Positions 26,503-35,676 of a stretch of 64,000 nt of DNA are shown here, piece after piece. Made by a program: the position numbers and the translations under genes. The notes under the pieces are model-generated. The model was not told the origin of the DNA and made no database searches. It saw only the letters and a list, made by a program, of their open reading frames with translations. The stretch spans positions 124,001-188,000 of the forward strand of contig JAFLBL010000005.1 of the NCBI GenBank assembly GCA_017303855.1. Direction: 5' to 3'. Positions within the stretch are counted from its first letter, which is position 1, and the number at the start of each line of letters is the position of its first letter. Source of the stretch: Chitinophagales bacterium. GTDB taxonomy: Bacteria; Bacteroidota; Bacteroidia; Chitinophagales; Chitinophagaceae.

Positions 26503-27948
26503 TTAAAGTTTTAATCCCTGCCCTTTGTAGAACTCCAGCAGTTTCATTTTGAAAACATAATCATATTGCGAGTACAAAGCCTGGATTTTTGCCCGTTGCA
26601 GGTTGGTCTGACTCGTTACCAGATCATACGCGGATAATAAATTCTGTTCATACCGCTTGCTGGCATAGGAATACGCCTTTTCCGCAGTCTGCTGTGCTTT
26701 TACATCCGCATTGAATTTTTGTAAAGCAGCGGTGGCATCGTTGTACGCTTTATAAATATCCTGTTTCAGTTGCAGGTCACCCTGTTCCTTCTGTAATTCC
26801 TGCAGTTGCAGACTTACTTTGGATCGGCTCCAGCTGGTTTGCGCTGCCTTACCATTGAAAATCGGTACACTGATACCCACACCTACACTCTGACCGAAGT
26901 TGGTATTAAACTGTTTGGGAATACTGCCGGGTTTATAATACCGTACAATGGTGGATCCCTCCGTATAATTCGGCACTTCCACGGCATAATAGGTTCCGTT
27001 TACATCGGCCCGGGCTCCTGAATTGGTATAGCCGGACAGTACCTGGTTATAGATGGCTCTTTTAAAATAAATCGCACTGGTACTGAGATTACCAAAAGCA
27101 CTGATGCTGGGATATAAGCCGGCTTTTGCCACGGCCACATTTTTCTGCGCGGCCTGAATCCGGAGATCATTGATTTTTTGCTGTGGCATAAATTTTATCG
27201 CCGAGGCATACACTGCTTCCGGCAACAGATCGGCAATCGGATCCACCGGAATCAGGCTGACAGGCGGTGTTACAATATCAAAATCTTTCGCGGCATCCAG
27301 GTTCAGCAGGGATTTCAGCTGCAGCATAAACTGCACGGCGGAGGCCTGCGCGGTGATCAGTGATGAACTGTCGCGTGAAAGCTGCGCTTCCAGTTCTGCC
27401 GCATTCAGTTCCGGCAACGAACCGGCGTCCACCCGGCGACGGGTATTTTCCAGCTGTGCCCGGGTGAGCCCCACTTGTGCCGCGGCAATATTGGCTTGCT
27501 CACGGGCCAGCAGGATCTGCAGATAGGCAACGGCTACATTCAGGGAAATGTCATTCTGTATTTTCTTTGTCTGCTCCTTATCCGCTTCCCAGGTCAGGCG
27601 GTTGGATTCAATGGTGTTTTTCCGGGAGAACCAGTTAAACACAGTAACACCCGCCTGCAGTTGCATACCGATATTCAGAAAATTATTATCCTCCAGCACA
27701 CCGGTGGTCGGGTTTTCCGAACGGCCAAGGCGATAGCCCACACTGCCACTGTAATTAAACGATGGAAGCTGACCGGCCTTGCTCTGATCGTATGTAAGGG
27801 CGGAAAAACGGGACTGCAGGTCTGTCTGCCGGACGGAAATATTATTTTTTACCGCATGATCAACACATTGACGGAGATCCCATTTGTCCTGGCTCCGGGC
27901 CACTGAAAAGACCAGCAGTACCAGTACCAGCGTAAAGCTCTTTTTCAT
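26503..27948 (-). CDS. TolC family outer-membrane efflux protein
   Basis: A 481-residue outer-membrane/periplasmic channel subunit. From the ATG at 27948 a signal peptide (KSFTLVLVLLVFSVARSQ) is followed by the duplicated TolC helical architecture: WDLRQCVDHAVKNNISV near 22, long coiled-coil helices with QANIAAAQVGLTRAQLENTRRRVDAG near 170, and the second repeat with AYSYASKRYEQNLLSAYDLV. It pairs with the adjacent adaptor gene. The TTG at 27957 lies inside a promoter-like box and is not favoured. The substrate is unknown. Confidence 0.92.
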   Translation of the reverse strand: MKKSFTLVLVLLVFSVARSQDKWDLRQCVDHAVKNNISVRQTDLQSRFSALTYDQSKAGQLPSFNYSGSVGYRLGRSENPTTGVLEDNNFLNIGMQLQAGVTVFNWFSRKNTIESNRLTWEADKEQTKKIQNDISLNVAVAYLQILLAREQANIAAAQVGLTRAQLENTRRRVDAGSLPELNAAELEAQLSRDSSSLITAQASAVQFMLQLKSLLNLDAAKDFDIVTPPVSLIPVDPIADLLPEAVYASAIKFMPQQKINDLRIQAAQKNVAVAKAGLYPSISAFGNLSTSAIYFKRAIYNQVLSGYTNSGARADVNGTYYAVEVPNYTEGSTIVRYYKPGSIPKQFNTNFGQSVGVGISVPIFNGKAAQTSWSRSKVSLQLQELQKEQGDLQLKQDIYKAYNDATAALQKFNADVKAQQTAEKAYSYASKRYEQNLLSAYDLVTSQTNLQRAKIQALYSQYDYVFKMKLLEFYKGQGLKL

Positions 27949-27954
27949 ATAGTG

Positions 27955-27962
27955 CAAAAATA
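27955..27962 (-). promoter_or_regulatory. candidate -7 promoter box (TATTTTTG) for the tolC-hlyD pair
   Basis: The minus strand reads TATTTTTG, matching TAnnTTTG, seven bases before the ATG at 27948. No clear TTTG -33 partner is seen. Confidence 0.4.
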
Positions 27963-28010
27963 GACGGATTTAACGGCTGTGGCCATGATTTTTGACAAAC
28001 GGCAGCCGGC

Positions 28011-29348
28011 TCAGTTTCCCGGTTGATATTTACGGTGGTAAAACAGAAAATACAATCCCAGAAAAAGACCCAGGAGTCCGGAACCAATCAGGGCTGCATT
28101 CACATCCTTTATCACCACGCCCACCGCTATCATAAAATAGCTGAATACAAAAAAGCCGGCCAGTACCGGCGTAAACCGGTTCCAGGTGCCGGTGATCTCC
28201 GCTTCCCGTTGCTTCCGTTTCCGGAGAATAAATAATGTGGCGGCCGATGTACTCATACCGATACTGTCCAGGAACATGGTAAAGTTGAGGATATTGTCCA
28301 CCCCCTTGCCAAAAAACGTAACGATAATCGTGATCAGTGAAAAAACGACCAGTCCGGGTACCAGGGCTTCCGTTTTCGGATGACGGTAAGAAAATATTTT
28401 GGGAAATACCCGGTCCTGGCTCATCGCAAACATTACCCGGGGATTACTCATCAGAAGGATATTCACATAAGCCAGTACGGAGAGAAACATCAGCGCATCG
28501 AATACTTTTCCCCCGGCTTTACCAAACCAGGCTTCACATAACAGGGCCCCGATGGCAGATGCGTTTCTCATCTTCTCATAACCGATTACTTCCACATAGG
28601 CCACATTGATGAGCAGGTAGAGCAGGATTACGATGATTATACCTATAATAATTCCCTTGGGTATGATCCGTGTTTCTTTGACTTCCCCGCCGAAATTGAT
28701 CGTCTGCTGGTATCCACCGTAAGCAAAACAAACAGGGATCAGGGAAATGACAAAAAGAGAAAAAGCGCTTTTATCATTCAGGGTGAACAAGGGTGAGCCT
28801 TCCTCATATCCATGAGGTTCAATCACCACTCCTTTAAACAAAGCGGATATCAGCAGCACCATCAGTCCCACTTTAATAATGATCAGTACATTTTGTGTAC
28901 GGCTGCTGGTTTTTAAACCAAAAAGATTGACAACAAAAAACAGGGCCACGGCACTGATAGCCACGACGGCGTTGAATAAAATACCACTGGGTTTACCATA
29001 GAGCAGGTCGCTTACATAATCCGCCCCGATCAATGCGACCACCGCCAGGGATGCCGCATTGCTGATCAGGATAATCGCATTGACGGAAAAACCTACGGAA
29101 GGATGGTAACATTCGGCAAACACTTTATAATAACCTCCCATGGCCGGCAGCCGTTGCCCGATCTCCGCATAGGTCAGTGCCCCGCAAAGTGCAATTAATC
29201 CGCCGGCCACCCATAATAAGAAAAAGATACTGCTGGTACCGGAAGTAGCCGCTACCGATGCCGGATTCCGGAATATTCCCATGCCGATAACCAGGCTCAC
29301 CACAATCAGACTTACATCGACCAGGTTGAGTTTGTTCTTTGCCGTCAT
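28011..29348 (-). CDS. APC-superfamily amino acid permease
   Basis: A 445-residue integral inner-membrane transporter with about twelve hydrophobic helices. The first is broken by the GIF-type substrate motif (SLIVVSLVIGMGIFRNPA), and the first pair is followed by GGLIALCGALTYAEIGQRLPAMGGYYKVF, both typical of the amino acid-polyamine-organocation superfamily. The last helices end at the Lys/Arg-rich tail YHRKYQPGN. The ATG at 29348 fits; upstream codons in frame are poorly hydrophobic. It is divergent from a TonB receptor gene with 56 bases between. The substrate cannot be told from sequence. Confidence 0.9.
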   Translation of the reverse strand: MTAKNKLNLVDVSLIVVSLVIGMGIFRNPASVAATSGTSSIFFLLWVAGGLIALCGALTYAEIGQRLPAMGGYYKVFAECYHPSVGFSVNAIILISNAASLAVVALIGADYVSDLLYGKPSGILFNAVVAISAVALFFVVNLFGLKTSSRTQNVLIIIKVGLMVLLISALFKGVVIEPHGYEEGSPLFTLNDKSAFSLFVISLIPVCFAYGGYQQTINFGGEVKETRIIPKGIIIGIIIVILLYLLINVAYVEVIGYEKMRNASAIGALLCEAWFGKAGGKVFDALMFLSVLAYVNILLMSNPRVMFAMSQDRVFPKIFSYRHPKTEALVPGLVVFSLITIIVTFFGKGVDNILNFTMFLDSIGMSTSAATLFILRKRKQREAEITGTWNRFTPVLAGFFVFSYFMIAVGVVIKDVNAALIGSGLLGLFLGLYFLFYHRKYQPGN

Positions 29349-29404
29349 AGGCGGAAAGATACAACTAAAAGGCACTAACTTTATCGTGTTGAAACCCGCA
29401 TTCC

Positions 29405-31486
29405 ATGTATAAAACCGGCCTGTTTTTTTTCCTTCTTTTTACGGGGTCCGCACTAACCGCACAGGATACCGGCAGCGACAGCAGCCAGACCCTCGATGAG
29501 GTGATGGTACGGGCTTTTGAACAAAACAGGCAATCGCGTTACAGTACGGCGGCAATCAGTTTGCTTCATCCCGCTCTGACAGCCCGGCATACCAAACTTT
29601 CCCTGGTGCATGGTTTCAATACCGTACCCGGTGTGCGGATGGAAGAAAGAAGTCCGGGCAGTTACCGGCTCAATATCCGGGGCAGTTCACTCCGGTCTCC
29701 TTTCGGTGTCCGTAATATAAAAGTGTACTGGAACGATATCCCGGTTACAGATCCGAGTGGCAATACGTATTTCAATCAGTTTGCACTGAATAACTTTTCC
29801 TCCATTGAAGTATATAAAGGGCCGGCCGGCAGTATGTACGGGGCGGGTACAGGCGGACTGATACTGCTGAATAACTTCACTCGCCGGGAGCCGGGCATAC
29901 AAATTGAATACCTGCGGGGATCGTACAATACAGGGGCGCTGTTTTCTACCATTCAATACGGAAACAAACAAAACCGGCAGCAGCTCAGTTTCGCCCATCA
30001 GCAAAGCGATGGGTACCGGGTGCAGTCGGCCATGCGGCGGGACAATTTCAGCTGGCAGGCAGCATTGACCGGATCAGATAAACAACAACTCACGGCTTCT
30101 TTTTTATATACAGACCTGTACTATCAGACACCCGGTGCCTTAACGGCGGCAGAGTATGCAACAGCTCCGGAAGCCGCAAGACCAGCCGGGGGCGGTTTTC
30201 CTTCCGCCGTAGCGGCGAAAGCAGCCATTTATCAGCAAACGCTTACAGCAGGATTTACCAACCGGTATCAGTTCAGCACCCGGCTAAAAAACGCTACCAC
30301 CCTTTACGGAAGTTTTGCCAGGATCCGTAATTCCGCTATCCGCAACTATGAACGACGTAGTGAACCCGGCTATGGTGGAAGAACCGTTTTTATATACAGC
30401 CGTGACAATAACGGGGAGGCGCATTCTAAATCAGTTCAGTTGCTGGGCGGTGCTGAATTTCAGCAGGGTCTGTTCAATATCCAGGTAGCCAAAAACAGGA
30501 ACGGCCAGCCGGACACTTTGCAGACCAATGATGATATCCGGTACACTACAATCAGTTATTTCACGCAGGCCGACTGGCTGCTAAACAAGCAATGGTTCCT
30601 TACGGCAGGTATCAGTCTGAACCGTTCGCAGGTAAATATCACCCGGCTCCACCCGTACCCGGTAATTACGCAAAAAAGAAGCTACCGGAATGAGCTGGCG
30701 CCACGTATTGCCCTGAAAAAATTCCTCACTGAATTTTTATCGATGAAAGCCGCCCTTTCCCGCGGATTTTCTCCACCCACGGTAGCTGAACTGCTGCCTT
30801 CCACCGGTGTAATCAGCACCGGCCTTGAAGCGGAATATGGCTGGAATTATGAACTCACCGCCAATTATGCCTGCCTGGGCAACCGGTTACAGACGGAAAT
30901 AACCGGGTACTATTTCCGGTTGAAAGAAGCACTGGTACAACGCCGTGACCTGTCCGGGGCGGATTATTTTGTCAATGCCGGGGAACTCCGGCAGCCGGGA
31001 CTGGAAGCGGGCGTTTCGTATACCCAGTCTTTTTCAAACAAAGCAATTGATAATTTTATGATCCGCGGCGGATATACGTACAGTCATTACCGTTATGGAT
31101 CATTCAGCAAAGGCACCGATGACTTTACCGGTAATACGGCTCCATCTGTACCGGCACACAGCCTTTCACTTTTAGCCGACCTGGTCACCCGTGCCGGCTT
31201 TTACCTCAATGGCACCTGGTACAGTGCGGGCCGGATTTACCTGAATGATTCCAATACCGCATTTGCCGCTCCTTATCATTTACTGGGTGCCCGTGCAGGC
31301 TGGAAGAAAACACTGAAAAAGAAATACCCGCTGCATGTTTATGCCGGGGCGGATAACCTGCTGGATGAAACGTATAGCCTGGGGAATGATATTAACGCGG
31401 CGGCAGGGCGCTTTTTCAATGCCGCCCCCCGAAGAAACTATTATGCCGGTGTGGCCCTGCAATGGATCAGTGAAAAGAAGAAGTAA
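29405..31486 (+). CDS. TonB-dependent receptor
   Basis: A 693-residue outer-membrane receptor. A signal peptide (TGLFFFLLFTGSALTAQ) is followed by a plug domain with TonB-box-like TLDEVMVRA near 29, NTVPGVRMEERSPGSYRLNIRGSSLRSPFGVRNIKVYW-type core motifs and YKGPAGSMYGAGTGGLILL. A beta-barrel of aromatic-rich strands follows, with RGFSPPTVAELLPS near 460, and ends GVALQWISEKKK. The plug resembles siderophore receptors of the FecA type. No carboxypeptidase-like extension is present. The 3' end overlaps the convergent cupin gene by 20 bases. The substrate is unknown. Confidence 0.85.
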   Translation: MYKTGLFFFLLFTGSALTAQDTGSDSSQTLDEVMVRAFEQNRQSRYSTAAISLLHPALTARHTKLSLVHGFNTVPGVRMEERSPGSYRLNIRGSSLRSPFGVRNIKVYWNDIPVTDPSGNTYFNQFALNNFSSIEVYKGPAGSMYGAGTGGLILLNNFTRREPGIQIEYLRGSYNTGALFSTIQYGNKQNRQQLSFAHQQSDGYRVQSAMRRDNFSWQAALTGSDKQQLTASFLYTDLYYQTPGALTAAEYATAPEAARPAGGGFPSAVAAKAAIYQQTLTAGFTNRYQFSTRLKNATTLYGSFARIRNSAIRNYERRSEPGYGGRTVFIYSRDNNGEAHSKSVQLLGGAEFQQGLFNIQVAKNRNGQPDTLQTNDDIRYTTISYFTQADWLLNKQWFLTAGISLNRSQVNITRLHPYPVITQKRSYRNELAPRIALKKFLTEFLSMKAALSRGFSPPTVAELLPSTGVISTGLEAEYGWNYELTANYACLGNRLQTEITGYYFRLKEALVQRRDLSGADYFVNAGELRQPGLEAGVSYTQSFSNKAIDNFMIRGGYTYSHYRYGSFSKGTDDFTGNTAPSVPAHSLSLLADLVTRAGFYLNGTWYSAGRIYLNDSNTAFAAPYHLLGARAGWKKTLKKKYPLHVYAGADNLLDETYSLGNDINAAAGRFFNAAPRRNYYAGVALQWISEKKK

Positions 31487-32138
31487 GGGGACATTCGATG
31501 GTCAGCAATACCGCATCCTGCCGCAGGGCAGTGGCCCTGACGGATGAAGTATCCCAGATGGCAAGTGCATCCCGGGCCTGCAGCAGTCGTCCCTGCACGT
31601 CAAATAATCCTTCAATAACGAAAACAAACAACCCGTTCTTTTTATCCCGGGTATGATAAGATGTCTCCGCATTCGCTGAAAATTTTCCGATGGATAACTG
31701 CCAGCCAGCCGGTGAAACAGGCTCCGTTTTGACGGCGATTTTCATCAGCACGTTCATAAAACGATCCAGGTTATAGTCAGCTAAAGCGGGAACCGCAACC
31801 GGCCATATGGCTTCCCGTTGCAGCAATAATTGCAGGTACCCTGCGTGATGCAGGCCTGATGTATTCCGGATGGTATATGTTTCACCGGATGCAAGGGGCA
31901 GCACCCATACATGGGCAGCGGTCAGTCTTACATGACCGGCAGCGGTTGAGAAAAATTCCAGCGCCCCGGTCAATGGCAAAACAATCAGCCAGGCGGTTGA
32001 TTGTACCCTATACTCCACCGTTTGCCCTGCTACCAGCCACTCATCGTCCATGCGTAACAAATCGCCCAGGGCAGGTGGCGCTTCCTTGTGCTGCTTGCCG
32101 GCGAGGAATATTTTTACAGGTGATTGACGGATCGTCAT
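31467..32138 (-). CDS. pirin/quercetinase-like cupin protein
   Basis: A 223-residue cytosolic protein with two jelly-roll-like halves. The N-terminal half (to about 120) shows weak cupin strands. The C-terminal half, from about 150, carries GLFVFVIEGLFDVQGRLLQARDALAIWD and ends AVLLTIECPL, the pattern of the C-terminal cupin of pirin-like proteins (YhaK/YhhW group). Metal-binding histidines in the first cupin are not evident, so catalytic activity is doubtful. It is convergent with and overlaps the end of the TonB receptor gene. The role is unknown. Confidence 0.65.
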   Translation of the reverse strand: MTIRQSPVKIFLAGKQHKEAPPALGDLLRMDDEWLVAGQTVEYRVQSTAWLIVLPLTGALEFFSTAAGHVRLTAAHVWVLPLASGETYTIRNTSGLHHAGYLQLLLQREAIWPVAVPALADYNLDRFMNVLMKIAVKTEPVSPAGWQLSIGKFSANAETSYHTRDKKNGLFVFVIEGLFDVQGRLLQARDALAIWDTSSVRATALRQDAVLLTIECPLTSSFH

Positions 32139-32469
32139 GGGTTTTACTGTTTGATTTTACAAAAAACGGGCCGGAAGAAGCGGGTACGGATCAGGGTTTG
32201 TTAAAGTATTGCCTGTTTTTGCTTTTCCGGTCTGATGCGTTTCTGTTTCCAGGTTTACTTAATAAAAAGGCACGGACTGTGTATAGTGGTTTTTCAATTT
32301 TTAAAAATAGGGTCCTGTGGAAACAGGACCCGGCTTTCATCTAACTGCCCGACAAATAAATACGGTATTATCTACTGCTATGTCGCATTCTTAGGACAGA
32401 TAAAATAATGCGGGGTTTAGTTTGTACCGGCCAACAGCGCCATTGTGCCGGTAAATCATTTTCCATTTT
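32139..32469. other. intergenic stretch without a gene
   Basis: Between the cupin gene start and the stop of the barrel gene. It contains the terminator at 32301-32331; no coding frame, tRNA or repeat was recognised in the rest. Confidence 0.6.
32301..32331 (-). terminator. rho-independent terminator downstream of the small barrel gene
   Basis: GGGTCCTGT and ACAGGACCC form a perfect 9-bp stem with a 4-nt loop; on the minus strand it is followed by TATTTTT. It lies about 140 bases after the stop at 32470. Confidence 0.75.
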
Positions 32470-33222
32470 CTAATACCTGATTTTCGGACATTTCAGCCTG
32501 TCCTTTTTACCGGTACGATACACGATACCGATTGAATAATTGAGGTAATGATCTTTTCGTGAAGGATTAGCCGATTCACTGAATCCATCCAGGTAATCCG
32601 TATACCCAAGCCGGTAAGAAGTTTCGGCGTTGAGGCCCAGCCGTGGTGTAAAATAATACCTGACCCCGGCGCCGAGAGGTATTACGGGAATCATCCGCGG
32701 TACGGCATGTGTGCTGTCGGCCGCCAGTCCGGAAAAAACGGACGATGTTTCCGGATCGAAATAAGCGGTATTCAGACCACTCCAGTCCCGTTTGATGTTG
32801 AGAAAAGCCAGTCCGGCCCCGGCAAAGAAATAGGGAGAGAATCCTCTGTCGGTATAATTCCGGTGCAATGGATTCCAGACCAGTTGCCCGGTAAGTTCCG
32901 TAACCGGGGTGGAAAAATTAAAATTACGTTGCTGCCGGTATTCCGGAGCACTATATAATGCATCATCCCCTTTTAACCGGCCACGCAAAAAATTTCCACG
33001 GACAGCAAACGACGGACTGAGCAGCCGGCTGGCATGAAGGCCCCAGGCCAGCTTTTGTGTTTTGAAGGAGCCCAGCCGTTCCGGTGTAAGGTCACCCTGG
33101 TAAACAGTAAATCCAAGGTTCAGCCCGAATTCATATTTCGGGTTGTTCAGTTGTGCAAAAAGCGGCGCCGTAATCAATACGGCAAAGGCCAAGGCCAGTG
33201 TGTGTTGTTGTTTTCGCTTCAT
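32470..33222 (-). CDS. outer-membrane beta-barrel protein, DUF6089-like
   Basis: A 250-residue secreted protein. A signal peptide (LALAFAVLITAPLFAQ) is followed by a small barrel starting KYEFGLNLGFTVYQGDLTP, with GLHASRLLSPSFAVRGNF, YFFAGAGLAFLNIKRDW and GAGVRYYFTPRLGLNAETSYRLGYTDYLDG, and ending LNYSIGIVYRTGKK. It fits the group of short Bacteroidota barrel proteins annotated as DUF6089 or porin-family. The start is the ATG at 33222. Its role is unknown. No operon partner; the two-component pair upstream on the same strand ends 184 bases away. Confidence 0.78.
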   Translation of the reverse strand: MKRKQQHTLALAFAVLITAPLFAQLNNPKYEFGLNLGFTVYQGDLTPERLGSFKTQKLAWGLHASRLLSPSFAVRGNFLRGRLKGDDALYSAPEYRQQRNFNFSTPVTELTGQLVWNPLHRNYTDRGFSPYFFAGAGLAFLNIKRDWSGLNTAYFDPETSSVFSGLAADSTHAVPRMIPVIPLGAGVRYYFTPRLGLNAETSYRLGYTDYLDGFSESANPSRKDHYLNYSIGIVYRTGKKDRLKCPKIRY

Positions 33223-33406
33223 CGGACATTTTTTTAGGTGTTGAAATCTCCGGGCAGAAGCGACACAGCTTGTAAATCCGCAGGGCGGTTACATGTAAAT
33301 AATACAGCAGATGATACTATGAAACGGGGAATCCGTTTGCACAGTACGTGCCGTTTGTTAAAGAAATGCTGCAATAAAAAATTGAAAATAAAATGACAGT
33401 TCCCGT

Positions 33407-34108
33407 TTAAACCTTTCGCCACTCGTCTATAAAATAATGATAGCTGTCACTCACCGGCAATACAGTACCATTGGCCATCCGGACTTTCTTACCCTGGATT
33501 GCATTTACTTTTCCGCTGGCCACAATATAACTCCGGTGTATCCGGCTGAAGGAAGCCGGCGGCAGTTGCTCCAGCATTTTTTTCAGGGTCATCAGGGTCA
33601 TGACCGGTTTCCCGTTGTCGAGATGAATACGGATGTAATCTTCCAGGCTTTCAATATAGACTATTTCCTGCAGGCGGATTTTCACCAAGCGGTATTCCGA
33701 ATAAACGAATACGGCGTCCGGTGCTTCCTGTTTTTCCTGGTGCTGTTTCCAGGCATAAAATTCTTCCGCTTTGCGTACTGCTTTCTCAAAACGTTCGAAA
33801 GAAATGGGTTTTAACAGATAATCCACCGCGTTCAGTTCAAATCCTTCCAGCGCAAATTTTTTATGCGCCGTGGTAAAAATAACCAGGGGTGCTTGTGCCA
33901 GTGCGCGTACCAGGTCCAGCCCGGATATATCCGGCATATTAATATCTATAAACAGCAGTTCCGTTCCCTCCTTTTCCAGGTACTCCTTCCCTTTCACCGC
34001 ATCCTCAAAAGTCCGGGTCAGTTGCAAACCGGGTATACGTGATATATACTCCTGTAATAACCGGAGTGCCGGGGGTTCATCATCTATAACGATACAGCGT
34101 ATGGACAT
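33407..34108 (-). CDS. LytTR-family response regulator
   Basis: A 233-residue DNA-binding response regulator. The receiver domain (1-120) has the acidic pair Asp9/Asp10, the phosphoacceptor Asp55 in LLFIDINMPDISGLDLV, a Thr in IFTTAHKKFAL and the conserved Lys in YLLKPISFERF. The LytTR DNA-binding domain (about 133-233) includes VYIESLEDYIRIHLDNGKPV and FSRIHRSYIVASGKVNAI. It partners with the sensor kinase gene immediately upstream (3 bases between). Targets are unknown; the family often controls envelope or transport genes. Confidence 0.94.
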   Translation of the reverse strand: MSIRCIVIDDEPPALRLLQEYISRIPGLQLTRTFEDAVKGKEYLEKEGTELLFIDINMPDISGLDLVRALAQAPLVIFTTAHKKFALEGFELNAVDYLLKPISFERFEKAVRKAEEFYAWKQHQEKQEAPDAVFVYSEYRLVKIRLQEIVYIESLEDYIRIHLDNGKPVMTLMTLKKMLEQLPPASFSRIHRSYIVASGKVNAIQGKKVRMANGTVLPVSDSYHYFIDEWRKV

Positions 34109-34111
34109 CAG

Positions 34112-35218
34112 TTAACTTTTATCGGGTTGAATGCTCAGTTGAACTGTAAAAAATCCGTCTTCCTCAGCTATCTGTAATGAATGCCGGTCCGGATACAAAT
34201 GCAGGAGCCGTTGCCGCGCATTGGCAATACCGATACCATGACGGTCCGCATGCGATTGCAACGGGAACAACCGGTTCCGGCAATAAAAACGGATTTCATT
34301 GGCGAAGGTTTCCACCCGAATCACAATGGCAGCCGCTTCGTGATTACTCACGCCGAACTTGAACGCATTCTCCACAAAAGTCATCAGTAATAAAGGAGCC
34401 ACCTGCAGGGGGCCGGTATCGCCTGTAACAGTTACTTCCACGGTTGTTTTAGCGCCAAGCCGCATCCGTTGCAGATCAATATAATCATGCATGCAACCGA
34501 TCTCCGTTTCCAGCGGCACCTGCCCGGTATTTATTTCATCGGTGATATACCGCATTATATTGGAAAGTTTCAGCACCGCATCCCCGGCCTTGTCATTCTT
34601 CACCATTACCATGGAGTAAATATTGTTCAGGGTATTGAACAGAAAATGCGGATTGATCTGCGCTTTCAGAAAAGACAATTCCGCATTTACTTTTTCTGTT
34701 TCCGCTTTCAGGGCCCGCTGTTCCGTGCTGCGCCATTCCCGGATAATACAAAGTGCCAGTCCCAGTGAACAGGTCATCACGTACAGGATAATACTCATGA
34801 TATCCAGCTTAAATCTGCTTTTCGGTTTCAGCGGTAACGGCATGCGACCATCCCCGGAGAAATCAGGAGGCAGCCCATCCGGCATATCCGGCGGCGGCCC
34901 CGCGGCTGAACGTTGCATAAAATTTTCCATCAGTCCGTCAAAGGGTTTCAGAAAATAAATCAACAAGAGCATCAGCAGTATAATGCCCGCATAGAGCAGG
35001 TATTTTCTTTGCAGGTATAACCGGGGTACCAGGAAGCCCGTATTGAAATAATAAACGAACAGGTAAATAGCGGCAAAAATCAGAAAGGCCGTTGAACTAA
35101 AAACATCCGCCATATTTATTCCCTCATGCGCGTTGTATAAAAACCCGGTCAGCAGGCCAAAGAAAAGAAGCCAGCCAATCAGGTGAGCCAGGAGTGATAC
35201 TGATTTTTCGCGCGACAT
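34112..35218 (-). CDS. LytS-type sensor histidine kinase
   Basis: A 368-residue inner-membrane kinase. Four transmembrane helices are visible at about 10-28, 40-60, 72-90 and 138-158. A Pro/Asp-rich extracytoplasmic or loop segment (107-133, with GPPPDMPDGLPPDF) lies between helices 3 and 4. The His_kinase domain has the phosphoacceptor His191 in QINPHFLFNTLNNIYSM, followed by an ATPase domain with VENAFKFGVS and GIGIANARQRLLHLY. No known sensor domain is recognisable. It is translated just ahead of its response regulator. Confidence 0.93.
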   Translation of the reverse strand: MSREKSVSLLAHLIGWLLFFGLLTGFLYNAHEGINMADVFSSTAFLIFAAIYLFVYYFNTGFLVPRLYLQRKYLLYAGIILLMLLLIYFLKPFDGLMENFMQRSAAGPPPDMPDGLPPDFSGDGRMPLPLKPKSRFKLDIMSIILYVMTCSLGLALCIIREWRSTEQRALKAETEKVNAELSFLKAQINPHFLFNTLNNIYSMVMVKNDKAGDAVLKLSNIMRYITDEINTGQVPLETEIGCMHDYIDLQRMRLGAKTTVEVTVTGDTGPLQVAPLLLMTFVENAFKFGVSNHEAAAIVIRVETFANEIRFYCRNRLFPLQSHADRHGIGIANARQRLLHLYPDRHSLQIAEEDGFFTVQLSIQPDKS

Positions 35219-35306
35219 GATGCAAAGAAAGAACTATTATCCGGAATGACAGGTATGTACCGTCCATCGGGCCTTTTGTACGGATCAACACATCCTGTTA
35301 ATAACT

Positions 35307-35340
35307 CTTTCGCGCTGAAACCGTACGCTTGTTACATTTG
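35307..35340 (+). promoter_or_regulatory. promoter of the cobalamin-controlled btuB transcript
   Basis: TACATTTG (35333-35340) matches TAnnTTTG exactly. A TTTC at 35308-35311 sits 21 nt upstream as a near-consensus -33. The start of transcription would fall a few bases before the riboswitch, as expected. Confidence 0.65.
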
Positions 35341-35344
35341 CACC

Positions 35345-35565
35345 GATATTGGTTTCCGGCTTATCCGGAATTAAAAGGGAAATCCGGTGTAAATCCGGTG
35401 CTATCCCCGTAGCTGTAAAGGAAAGAGAATGGGAATAAGATAAAGGAGAACCGGAAGATCATTCCGCTGATTCAACCATTCCTTAGCTGTTGCAAAGCCA
35501 CTATTCCGCCGTTGGCGAAATGGGAAGGAGCAGCGAATCCTGAGCCAGAAGACCTGCCAGATCAC
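35345..35565 (+). ncRNA. cobalamin riboswitch (B12 element)
   Basis: The leader of btuB carries the B12 aptamer signatures: GGGAATCCGGTG-type box with GTGTAAATCCGGTGCTATCC, then CCGTAGCTGTAAA, an expanded peripheral helix, a GCCACT...GAAATGGGAAGG pairing, and the B12 box AGCCAGAAGACCTGCC at 35543-35558. Adenosylcobalamin binding is expected to reduce btuB expression. No strong terminator follows the B12 box; a small CTTTC/GAAAG hairpin lies at 35581-35594. Control may therefore act on translation, which is inference. Confidence 0.95.
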
Positions 35566-35676
35566 TTAAACAGTATTCGGCTTTCGGGTGAAAGGCTTGA
35601 AGATAACAGCGTGTAAGGGCACTCTATTATTTTCATTTTTTATTCTCGGAAGCAGTCACACAAAATTCATTGTAAA